Origin: Phycisphaerae bacterium
Lineage (GTDB): Bacteria; Chloroflexota; Anaerolineae; 4572-78; J111
DNA length: 64,000 nt
Assembly (NCBI GenBank): GCA_028285035.1
Contig: JANQQF010000078.1
Span: 1 to 64,000, forward strand
Reading direction: 5' to 3'
The notes under the pieces were generated by a model, which did not search any database, had not been told where the DNA came from, and saw only the letters and a list, made by a program, of their open reading frames with translations. Below, one piece after another: positions 35,661 to 43,218 of this stretch. The number at the start of each line of letters is the position of its first letter. Positions within the stretch are counted from its first letter, which is position 1. The translations under genes were made by a program, and so were the position numbers.

Positions 35661-37901
35661 CTAATATTTAGCTGAGATAGGTAGAATGACTTGAAACAGA
35701 GAACCTTTGCCAAGGACGCTTTCAGCCCAGACACGACCATTATGGAGTTCCACCAACTCTTTAACCACAGTTAACCCCAACCCCATCCCCTCGGTATAGT
35801 GCATTAAGATTGGATGATTAATCTTGTAATAACGATCAAAAATTCGCTCAAGATGATTAGCAGGAATCCCAATCCCCGTGTCAGTTACAGAGATACAAAG
35901 GTAGGGCTGGTCGGATTTATCCTGCGGGTCAGATTGAACCCAGGCCTTGATCACAATACGCCCCCCTGGCGGGGTGAAACGACAGGCGTTCGATAGCAAG
36001 TTATACAAAATTCGATAAAGATGTTGGACATCCACCATAACCGACGGTATATCTGCAGCTATTTTATGCGACAAGTAGAGTTCCTGCATTTCAACAAGAG
36101 GCCGAACCTCTTGTATCGTTTGGTGAATTACCTGGTGAACGTTCGCTTCTTCATATCTTGGCAAAACTCGATGACGATTTTCCGTACTTGTTTTCACTGC
36201 ATTATCCAGGATCTCAACAATTCGCTCGGTGCCACTATAAATAATCTGCTGCGTTTTTCGATGTTGTAAGGGGTAATCCCCCATCATTCCATTCATAATC
36301 AATTCGGAATATCCCTTGACCGTTGTTAAGGGTGCACGTAGTTCATGTGATAAGGCCGTAATGAAGTCATTTCGAGCCTGGTCTGCCTTCACTTCACGGG
36401 TCACATCGCGGAAAATAGCAATAATGCCCAACCACTCACTATCATTACCACGCCAAGGAATTAACCGCCCCTGAATAGATCGGTCATCTCGTTCAACAAA
36501 TGTAGGCAGCGCTTGGTCTCGTCGTTCAAAGGAGCTCATAAAATCATCAACTGGCTCTTTGGCATCTATTTCTCGATAGATACTACCAATCGACTGCCCA
36601 ATTAAGGTTCGGCCTGATTTCCCCAAAATCTGTTCAGCCGCCCGATTCACAAATTGTACCCGGCCAGAATTATTACTGACCACAACCCCATCACTAATTT
36701 TCTCCAAGATCGCTGACAGTTGTTGATCTGGGGCTTTTATTCGTTTTTTGACCGTGGTGGTTACTTCCTCTGCTTCACGCTCAAGCTTGATATAGCGATA
36801 TCGACTTTCCACCAAAATTGCAATTTGTCCGGCCAAAAGGGCAATCAAGTCGACATCATCCTGGCGAATTGATGCTTGACTAATTGGATTACCCACGAGC
36901 AAAGCCCCGATCGGTCGGCCTTGAATTAACAAAGGTTGTAACAGGGTTGGACCAACTGATGGTTCATCCCACATCTGGTAGAGTACTCGTAACATCTCAA
37001 AATCATCCTGACACAACATCTGGCTTTGGTCAGTAATTGCTGTCTGGAGTGCAGGGCATTTTGCTAAAAGACAGACAACATCATCGGAGCCACTAATGTG
37101 GAACGGACGATAAGGGCTGTAAAGGGTAAGCAAACGCGCTTCTTGAGGAAAGTTTGGGTTGAGGACAAAAATTGCAGCCTGATCCGAATGGGTGAGTTGG
37201 GCCACAGTGCGAACGATATGCTCCAAAGATTGGCTTAGATTAGGTACCTGGCTAATTGCGTCAATTGCATCCAGTAACCGTTGTCGTTCTTGTGTCAAAT
37301 TAAATGCCTCTTCAACTAAGTCCTGAGCACCACGTTCGCGATCTGCAAATATGTCTATATTTCGCTGATGAATCACCCAAATCAACAGAGCATAGCCGAT
37401 GAGCATCATAAACCCGCTCACATTGGTTAATTCAAGTAATTCGAAAAAGTGGGTCACGGCCAAGACAAAGGGGATAATCAGGTGCAACCAACGAAGTTTT
37501 GAGGATGTTAAAAATATAAAAACGGCCCCCATCATGGCCATTAGAATACCATTGATTTGAGGCGGCACAGACCAAAATGGTATTGTTACTAACAGAGCAA
37601 GACCTACGGAGGTGATAATAAAGCCCAAAAATATCCATCGAATTGGCTGTTTTGTCCAAGGGAACGGTTCGATGAGAATCAACAAAATACACAGGAGGCT
37701 AAATAAATTTAGCGCCTGAATAAACCCTGATTGTTGTGTCAATGACAGGCTTATCTCCCCAATAAACACCAATGATCGACTAACAACCAACAAAAAAAGC
37801 GGTAGTAAGTTAAACGTTCGAGTTCGTCTGATATAACTTTCTACCGCCATCAATAACGCGGCGATTGCAAAAAGATTGGTCGCCAATACATAAATTTTCA
37901 T
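35661..37901 (-). CDS. Sensor histidine kinase with 7TM, GAF and PAS domains
   Basis: This 746-residue kinase begins with about seven membrane segments (1-185). A coiled linker leads to a GAF domain (about 225-370), a PAS domain (about 395-510; KISDGVVVSNNSGRVQFVNR), HisKA with the phospho-His in ALSHELRAPLTTVKG (about 528), and a HATPase domain (NLLSNACRF, DTGIGIP, GMGLGLTVVKELV). The membrane block resembles 7TM sensor modules that detect small ligands. It is followed by the OmpR-type regulator gene. The stimulus is unknown. Confidence 0.88.
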   Translation of the reverse strand: MKIYVLATNLFAIAALLMAVESYIRRTRTFNLLPLFLLVVSRSLVFIGEISLSLTQQSGFIQALNLFSLLCILLILIEPFPWTKQPIRWIFLGFIITSVGLALLVTIPFWSVPPQINGILMAMMGAVFIFLTSSKLRWLHLIIPFVLAVTHFFELLELTNVSGFMMLIGYALLIWVIHQRNIDIFADRERGAQDLVEEAFNLTQERQRLLDAIDAISQVPNLSQSLEHIVRTVAQLTHSDQAAIFVLNPNFPQEARLLTLYSPYRPFHISGSDDVVCLLAKCPALQTAITDQSQMLCQDDFEMLRVLYQMWDEPSVGPTLLQPLLIQGRPIGALLVGNPISQASIRQDDVDLIALLAGQIAILVESRYRYIKLEREAEEVTTTVKKRIKAPDQQLSAILEKISDGVVVSNNSGRVQFVNRAAEQILGKSGRTLIGQSIGSIYREIDAKEPVDDFMSSFERRDQALPTFVERDDRSIQGRLIPWRGNDSEWLGIIAIFRDVTREVKADQARNDFITALSHELRAPLTTVKGYSELIMNGMMGDYPLQHRKTQQIIYSGTERIVEILDNAVKTSTENRHRVLPRYEEANVHQVIHQTIQEVRPLVEMQELYLSHKIAADIPSVMVDVQHLYRILYNLLSNACRFTPPGGRIVIKAWVQSDPQDKSDQPYLCISVTDTGIGIPANHLERIFDRYYKINHPILMHYTEGMGLGLTVVKELVELHNGRVWAESVLGKGSLFQVILPISAKY

Positions 37902-38273
37902 TCAATCCCACACATCAAACGAGGTTTTTATGTAACCCCGTATTATTGCCTACGCTGTTAATTTAGTTAGAAAAGTGCAATGCAAGCCCAGAAATTTTAC
38001 CTGACGAGTATGTCCTCAGTATAGCAAAGGCGAGCTATAGAGACAATGGGCTTTTAGTGGGAATAAGGGAAAATACCACTAATTACATCCTTAAAATTGA
38101 CTTCAAGAAGAATTATAGTTTGACTAAAATAACATTAAGTGCTAAAAAGTTTTTCAAAATAAAATTAAATGTTTCGTTTTAGACAAAAGTTTATTTAGAG
38201 GCATTTGTCAAAAACTCCACAACCCATAAAATTGTAAGGATGTAAAAATGGGTAGATATTCTAGGAGAGACCG
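37902..38273. other. Divergent promoter region
   Basis: These 372 bases lie between the leftward kinase and the rightward radical SAM gene. A TTGTCA/TAAAAT promoter (38205-38232) and a possible 14-codon leader frame (38248-38292) face the radical SAM gene. The rest is AT-rich with no gene seen. Confidence 0.5.
38205..38232 (+). promoter_or_regulatory. Sigma-70-type promoter
   Basis: TTGTCA (38205-38210) and TAAAAT (38227-38232), spacing 16 nt, about 40 nt before the radical SAM start. Confidence 0.5.
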
Positions 38274-39629
38274 TTGGAAATTCGAAAAATAGTTCTCATT
38301 CAACCAGGCCGTGATGGACGTATCTTTGGTCGTGCCCCAGGCGCGCCGTACACTTTAATGCGACTGGCTTCACTTGTTCCAGATGACATTGATGTTGAAA
38401 TCTGGGATGAGAACTGGGAACCGCTTGATAATAAAATTCGTACCCTCGGCAAACATGACTTAGTGGGAATCACCGCCAAAACATTGGCGATTGAAACTGC
38501 TGAGCGCTATGCCAAAATTGCTCACGAAGCCGGGGTTGAGGCCGTGGTCTTGGGGGGTAATCACGTCACCCTCCTCCCTGAAGATGTTGAGCCTTGGGCT
38601 GATGTGATTGTTATTGGGGAGGCCTATCGAACGTGGCCCAAAATTATCGAAGATTTTCAAAATGATCGATTGCAGCCCCGCTATGTTGATACAGAGTGGG
38701 CGGATCTAACCGGAGTTGCCCCCCTAACTGACCGTGTGATTGAGATGGTCGATGAAAATCGGCGCTATTGGACCCCGATGCTGGAAATCACCCGAGGCTG
38801 TCCTCGCAACTGTACCTTCTGCACCGCCATCCGAGTCAGTGGTCAGAAAATGCGCTTCCGTCCCGTGGAAGAAATCGTCGAAGAAATTGAACGACGTAAG
38901 ATTGATCGCTTCTTTTTAACCGATGATAACTTTGGCTTGTCCTTTGCGATCGATCCCGAATACACAGAAAAATTGTTTCTTGCCTTAGAAAAACTACCTC
39001 TGCGCGGCTGGACCACGCAGGCGGAGATGATGGTGGCTGAGTATCCCGAATTGCTCAAACTCGCCAAACGTGCTCACCTCGACAAATTCTTTATTGGCTT
39101 TGAGTCGGTGAATCCAGCCAACCGCCGTGAGTTGGGCGGCAAGAGTAAAGGAAAAACGGCGCAATATTTGGAAGCGATCAAAGGTGTCCAAAAGTTCGGT
39201 ATCGGCGTCGTTGGGCTGTTTGTCTTTGGCTTCGATGAGGATACCCCTGAAGTGATGTGGGATACCTGGAAATTTGGCCGAACCTCTGGGCTGGATAGTA
39301 TGAGCACCACGGTTCTGACACCCTATCCTGGCACCCCTTTCCGTGCCCAGCTCGAAAAAGAGAACCGCCTCATCCCTGAAAAAACGTGGCGATACTACGA
39401 TACAGCCCACGTTACCTACTATCCCAAACAAATGTCAGTCGAGACATTTGAGCGTGAGTATGACAAAGTCTGCCGCACTATCTACTCCCCCTATCGCATC
39501 GCCCAACGTGGTCTCCGTGCCCTCAGTCGGCACCCCCTCCGCCGAATGCCCGCCAAAGCCTTCGGTAGCTTCAGCACTGACTACGGCTATCGCCGCGAGT
39601 TCGCCTGGCGATATGCGTATTCGTCATAA
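38274..39629 (+). CDS. B12-binding-domain radical SAM protein
   Basis: The 451-residue protein starts at TTG 38274, with AGGAGA at good spacing. An N-terminal cobalamin-binding Rossmann fold (about 1-135; KIVLIQPGRDG, DLVGITAKTL, VVLGGNHVTLLP, DVIVIGEA) precedes a radical SAM barrel (about 160-390) with the cluster motif RGCPRNCTFC (CxxxCxxC). The layout is the BchE/P-methyltransferase class. It would use SAM and perhaps cobalamin for a methylation or rearrangement. A strong terminator follows. No partner genes are adjacent, so the product is unknown. Confidence 0.87.
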   Translation: MEIRKIVLIQPGRDGRIFGRAPGAPYTLMRLASLVPDDIDVEIWDENWEPLDNKIRTLGKHDLVGITAKTLAIETAERYAKIAHEAGVEAVVLGGNHVTLLPEDVEPWADVIVIGEAYRTWPKIIEDFQNDRLQPRYVDTEWADLTGVAPLTDRVIEMVDENRRYWTPMLEITRGCPRNCTFCTAIRVSGQKMRFRPVEEIVEEIERRKIDRFFLTDDNFGLSFAIDPEYTEKLFLALEKLPLRGWTTQAEMMVAEYPELLKLAKRAHLDKFFIGFESVNPANRRELGGKSKGKTAQYLEAIKGVQKFGIGVVGLFVFGFDEDTPEVMWDTWKFGRTSGLDSMSTTVLTPYPGTPFRAQLEKENRLIPEKTWRYYDTAHVTYYPKQMSVETFEREYDKVCRTIYSPYRIAQRGLRALSRHPLRRMPAKAFGSFSTDYGYRREFAWRYAYSS

Positions 39630-39651
39630 AAAGTTTGTAAATCTATTGTCT

Positions 39652-39682
39652 AAAAAGCGGTGGAAGCATCCACCGCTTTTTT
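39652..39682. terminator. Bidirectional terminator between convergent genes
   Basis: AAAAAGCGGTGG, loop AAGCAT, CCACCGCTTTTTT: 7-bp GC-rich core extended by A/T pairs, usable from both sides. It abuts the stop of the leftward ABC ATPase gene. Confidence 0.85.
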
Positions 39683-40451
39683 ATTGAATCGCCTCACGTA
39701 CCCGCAACGCCAAGGTATTAAACGCTTCGCTATTATAGAGCAACTCACTATCCCGAGGGCGGGGTAAATCAACAGGAATGACCGCAGCTACACGACCTGG
39801 GCGCTGGGTGAGGACAATCACTCGGTCAGCTAAGAATACGGCCTCCCGAATATCGTGCGTGACCATCACCACCGTTTCTTGGCGTACCTGCCACAGTCGC
39901 AACAGCTCCTGATTGAGCCGCTCCCGGGTCAGTGCATCCAGCGCGCCAAAAGGCTCATCTAACAGCAGGATTTCGGGTTCATGGGCCAAAGCGCGGGCAA
40001 TGGCCACGCGTTGGGCCATCCCGCCGGATAGCTGATGGGGATAGCTATCGACAAATTCCTTTAGACCCACCATCTCAAGGGCCTCAGTCACCCGCTGCGC
40101 TGCCTCATTTGTATCGATATTTTGCACTTGCAAAGGAAGTGCCACATTATCGAAAACAGTGCGCCACGGCATAAGATTGGCTTTTTGAAAGACGAGACCA
40201 ACACTTCTTGAGGGGCTATCCAACTGCTTGCCGTGGAGGTAAACTTGGCCTTGATCAGGCAAAATCAGTCCAGCCAGCATTCGCAACAATGTACTTTTTC
40301 CACAACCCGATGGACCAACAATACACAGAAATTCGCCTGCTTCTACGATAAAAGAAATATCCGCAATGGCCTTCAGATGGTTTTGCTGGGTTAAATCATT
40401 GGTTGGATATTGTTTTGAAACGCGGGTGGCTTGAAGAATAATATTAGACAT
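39681..40451 (-). CDS. ABC importer ATPase, probably riboflavin uptake
   Basis: This 256-residue ATPase has Walker [10 protein letters not shown], the QKANLMPWRTVFDN block typical of SsuB/TauB/ThiZ-type importers, signature LSGGMAQRVAIARAL, Walker B LLLDEPFGALD and VTHDIREAV. It is the third gene of a unit with a permease and an NMT1-type binding protein led by an FMN riboswitch. That leader indicates import of riboflavin or a flavin precursor. By protein sequence alone it would be called a nitrate/sulfonate/thiamine-precursor ATPase. Confidence 0.85.
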   Translation of the reverse strand: MSNIILQATRVSKQYPTNDLTQQNHLKAIADISFIVEAGEFLCIVGPSGCGKSTLLRMLAGLILPDQGQVYLHGKQLDSPSRSVGLVFQKANLMPWRTVFDNVALPLQVQNIDTNEAAQRVTEALEMVGLKEFVDSYPHQLSGGMAQRVAIARALAHEPEILLLDEPFGALDALTRERLNQELLRLWQVRQETVVMVTHDIREAVFLADRVIVLTQRPGRVAAVIPVDLPRPRDSELLYNSEAFNTLALRVREAIQ

Positions 40452-40508
40452 TATGAGAGGAGGTCAGGGCGGAGACGCAGCACAAATGACATCTCCACCC
40501 TAGTAGTT

Positions 40509-41510
40509 TTATTCGGCTAGAAATTCATTGGTAAACATACTGGGGACATCGACTTCGCTCTCAATCAGCCCTGTTTCCAACATAAAGGCAGTTGAGTCGG
40601 CCCAAGCTTGCTCTGAAGAGCGGCCTAAACTGTCACTCTGCCATAATTCAATTGAAGCTTCCAGGACAAGTTTTTGGGTGGGAGCATCTTCATCACTCAT
40701 ATCAGGAATAAACTCTCGCGATATTTCAAAGGCTTCGTCGGGATTCTCAAGCGTGTACTCAAGGCCTTTAACTGAGGCCCGTACCATTCGGGCCACTAAT
40801 TCAGGATTTTCTGCAATCAATTTCTCATTAGTGACTAGACCATTGGCCACTAAATCAATATAATCTGAAACCTCAATAACGTTGACATCCTTACCAGCTT
40901 GAGTCAATTGAATTGGCTCGTTGGTAATGTAGACCATTGCTGCATCTACCTTTTCTTCACTCACTGCTTCCGCCTGGGTAAAACCAATTTCTTCAAGATT
41001 AATGTTGTCCTGATTAAGCTCCGCAGCGTATGCCAAAGCCTCCCAAGCAACGTATGTCGCGCCAAACAATCCTGGCAAACCAACAGATTGACCATCAAGT
41101 TTAGCAGGGGCATCAATCCCCGAGTCGGATAAAGCCATCAAAGCGACTGGAAATCGCTCATACCATTTCATCACATAGACAATCGGTAACCCTTGCGCTC
41201 GGCCCAAGATTACCTGATCCCCGCTGGCTACCGCAAATTGACGCTCACCTTGTGCTGTGAGCGCCACAAAATCATTCTCGAATCCATACTCCAGAGAAAC
41301 ATCTAAGCCTTCTTCGGCATAAAAGCCTTTGGCTTGAGCAACGTAGTAAGGGGCAAACTGGATGTTGGGAATAAATCCAACACCCAAATCAATTTTTTGC
41401 ATTTCTCCAGATGGAGCACCACTATTTTCGTTGGCAGCCGGTTGTGGGGCAAGGTCACAGGCGGCCAGGAACAAAACAACTATTAAACTGAACAACAATG
41501 CTTTTCGCAT
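40509..41510 (-). CDS. ribY: NMT1/THI5-type binding lipoprotein, RibY-like
   Basis: A 333-residue lipoprotein with lipobox LFLAAC. The NMT1/THI5 fold is shown by VGFIPNIQFAPYYVAQAKGF, then EEGLDVSLEYGFENDFVAL and ASGDQVILGRAQGLPIVYVM. Family members bind pyrimidine precursors, sulfonates or, for RibY in Chloroflexota, riboflavin. The FMN riboswitch upstream of the unit supports the flavin assignment. It follows the permease gene by 119 nt that include a short 9-nt periodic repeat. Assignment rests on the leader RNA rather than on binding residues. Confidence 0.78.
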   Translation of the reverse strand: MRKALLFSLIVVLFLAACDLAPQPAANENSGAPSGEMQKIDLGVGFIPNIQFAPYYVAQAKGFYAEEGLDVSLEYGFENDFVALTAQGERQFAVASGDQVILGRAQGLPIVYVMKWYERFPVALMALSDSGIDAPAKLDGQSVGLPGLFGATYVAWEALAYAAELNQDNINLEEIGFTQAEAVSEEKVDAAMVYITNEPIQLTQAGKDVNVIEVSDYIDLVANGLVTNEKLIAENPELVARMVRASVKGLEYTLENPDEAFEISREFIPDMSDEDAPTQKLVLEASIELWQSDSLGRSSEQAWADSTAFMLETGLIESEVDVPSMFTNEFLAE

Positions 41511-41540
41511 TTCTAAGAATAATCCTTTTATGTTTAAAAT

Positions 41541-41576
41541 TTGTAGGGTTTATAGCGTTTGTAGAGTTCGTAGAGC
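41541..41576. repeat. 9-nt periodic micro-repeat
   Basis: Units TTTGTAGG, GTTTATAGC, GTTTGTAGA, GTTCGTAGA lie between the permease and binding-protein genes of the flavin importer. Confidence 0.45.
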
Positions 41577-41629
41577 TAAAAATCAATTATTCTTGAAGAA
41601 CTCAAAAGGCAATAAACATTTTTCCAAAA

Positions 41630-42463
41630 TCAAGCATTTCGCCATTTCAATAACCATTGTTCGACAAAAGCAACAATGGCATAGAGCGAAATAGCAATGA
41701 CAACTAACGATAAGATTGCTACGAACACAAGGGGGGTGTTAAACAAGCCACGCGCTTGGTTAATTAGAAAACCCAAGCCTTGGTCTGCACCGACAAATTC
41801 ACCAACAACTGCTCCAATCACCGAAAGGGTCACACTAACCTTCAAGCCACCTAACAAGACAGGTAACGCAGCTGGAACCTCAAGCATCGTAAACATTTGC
41901 CAGCGACTTGCTTTCAACGAGCGCATTAAATCACGTAAATCGCTGTCAACCGAGCGTAGACCTACGATTGTCGTAATCAACACGGGGAAGAAAACAATTA
42001 AGGCACAAATCAAAACTTTGCTTAGACGGCCTGAGCCAAACCAAATTACCAATAATGGGGCAATGGCAACCACTGGAACAGATTGGGAGGCCACAATATA
42101 GGGGGCTAATAATCGTTCGAGCAATTGATTTTTGGCCAAAATGTAACCCAAAATCAAGGCTAAACTGAGGCCAAGTCCTAATCCAGCAAACACCGCAAAC
42201 AAGGTCGCTTGCGCGTGTCGCCACAGACTTCCATCAAAAACTACACGGTTTAACGTCGTCAGAACGTCGGTCACTGAAGGCAAAATAAAGGGGGGATAAT
42301 CTCCTAGCCAAATGACCATCTCCCAAACTGAAATGAAGAGGATTAAGCCGATTGGAATCATCAAAACTTCGGGCCGAACTAGCCCTGATAATTGCCTTGG
42401 TATCCAATTCTTGACGTTGAATGAAGTCATTGGCCGTTGTAATAAGTGACGACTGTTTTGCAT
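41630..42463 (-). CDS. ribX: ABC importer permease, RibX-like
   Basis: I choose ATG 42463: GGAGG lies 7 nt upstream, directly after the U-run of a leader terminator; an earlier in-frame start at 42523 would lie inside the terminator hairpin. The 277-residue permease has six membrane segments of the BPD_transp_1 family, with the EAA loop LRDLMRSLKASRWQMFTMLEVPAALP and the exit motif GAVVGEFVGADQGLGFLI. It is the first gene of the importer unit and is directly controlled by the FMN riboswitch. Riboflavin is therefore the likely substrate. Confidence 0.82.
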   Translation of the reverse strand: MQNSRHLLQRPMTSFNVKNWIPRQLSGLVRPEVLMIPIGLILFISVWEMVIWLGDYPPFILPSVTDVLTTLNRVVFDGSLWRHAQATLFAVFAGLGLGLSLALILGYILAKNQLLERLLAPYIVASQSVPVVAIAPLLVIWFGSGRLSKVLICALIVFFPVLITTIVGLRSVDSDLRDLMRSLKASRWQMFTMLEVPAALPVLLGGLKVSVTLSVIGAVVGEFVGADQGLGFLINQARGLFNTPLVFVAILSLVVIAISLYAIVAFVEQWLLKWRNA

Positions 42464-42473
42464 ATTGGCCTCC

Positions 42474-42509
42474 AAAAAAAATACCCCGATTTGATACACA
42501 AATCGGGGT
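42474..42509 (-). terminator. Leader terminator 2, abutting the start site
   Basis: On the minus strand a perfect 11-bp stem ACCCCGATTTG/CAAATCGGGGT with a 5-nt loop is followed by an eight-U run, and GGAGG of the permease gene follows at once. It would block both elongation and, when folded, access near the start codon. Confidence 0.85.
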
Positions 42510-42586
42510 CCATTTAACGACATATAGATGGCAACTGATCCCTAAAATCAGCACCAAATACGCCAATACACCATCTCATTTTGAAC

Positions 42587-42619
42587 AAAAAACCGAAGAC
42601 CCTATAAATGAGCCTTCGG
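42587..42619 (-). terminator. Leader terminator 1 of FMN riboswitch
   Basis: CCGAAG/CTTCGG stem with a 15-nt loop and T6 on the minus strand, about 115 nt after the aptamer. It is the more likely expression platform of the riboswitch. Confidence 0.7.
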
Positions 42620-42734
42620 AGGTAACAAAATTGAGCTTGGTGTAAGCAAGAGTAGCTAATCAAATAACACAATTCTATTGATGCGGCATTTCAGTACATC
42701 AAAAATTACAACTGTATCAATGATCAGTTATCTT

Positions 42735-42908
42735 AACCTTCTCCCATCCGGACTATACCGTCGGCTTCGGCTTCTTACCGAATCAGCCTTGTTCAACTGC
42801 CTGATGAATTTATTCATCCTAAACAAGGGTCACGGGCTCGAGTCAACCAAGGCTGACTCATACCGTCGGTTGGGAATTGCCATTATGGCTCACCCGACCC
42901 CGAAGGTT
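42735..42908 (-). ncRNA. FMN riboswitch aptamer (RFN element)
   Basis: The minus strand carries the conserved RFN blocks in order: CTTCGGGGTCGGGTGA, AATTCCCAACCGACGGTA, GAGCCCGTGA, then GCCGACGGTATAGTCCGGAT and GGGAGAAGG. The outer helix P1 forms from AACCTTC and GAAGGTT. FMN binding to this RNA normally turns downstream flavin synthesis or transport genes off. Two terminators lie between it and the permease start, and a perfect promoter lies just upstream. Confidence 0.95.
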
Positions 42909-42952
42909 AGTGTCGAAGAAACTGAGTTTCCTCAACTATTTAATTTGACGTG

Positions 42953-42981
42953 ATTATACGGGCGATTTATTACCCTGTCAA
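42953..42981 (-). promoter_or_regulatory. Perfect consensus promoter of riboswitch transcript
   Basis: TTGACA (42981-42976) and TATAAT (42958-42953) with 17 nt between them on the minus strand. The predicted start near 42945 is about 37 nt before the aptamer P1. Confidence 0.88.
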
Positions 42982-43094
42982 GTTACAAAAATTACAAACA
43001 AGTTTTGTAAAGATTAAATTCATAATTAATCAATTTATTGTCAAATCTTCGGGATAAGATAAGATGTCAAAATATTTTTGATACCAATTTCCTG

Positions 43095-43122
43095 ACCGAC
43101 GGTATGAGTCAACCAAGATTGA
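43095..43122. repeat. Inverted fragment of FMN aptamer
   Basis: Bases 43095-43122 on the plus strand match, at 24 of 28 positions, the minus-strand aptamer segment at 42870-42843, including an uninterrupted 17-nt identity (ACCGACGGTATGAGTCA). It lies upstream of the promoter and so outside the riboswitch transcript. It is probably a decayed inverted duplication. Confidence 0.6.
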
Positions 43123-43150
43123 TTTGTGAGAGGCCAATATTACATCAATC

Positions 43151-43198
43151 AAAAAAGCTCGTTACTCTTACAGTTGTATAAAGAGGTAACGAGCTTTT
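43151..43198 (-). terminator. Strong intrinsic terminator
   Basis: A perfect 13-bp stem (AAAAGCTCGTTAC/GTAACGAGCTTTT) with a 20-nt loop and T6 on the minus strand, 20 nt after the stop of the integrase-like surface protein gene. Confidence 0.85.
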
Positions 43199-43218
43199 GT
43201 ATTTCCAAAACAGTTTCT

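Noticed and set aside
39681..42463. Thiamine (HMP) importer thiXYZ
   Set aside because: The proteins are NMT1/THI5-like, but the leader is an FMN aptamer (RFN blocks), not a TPP riboswitch.
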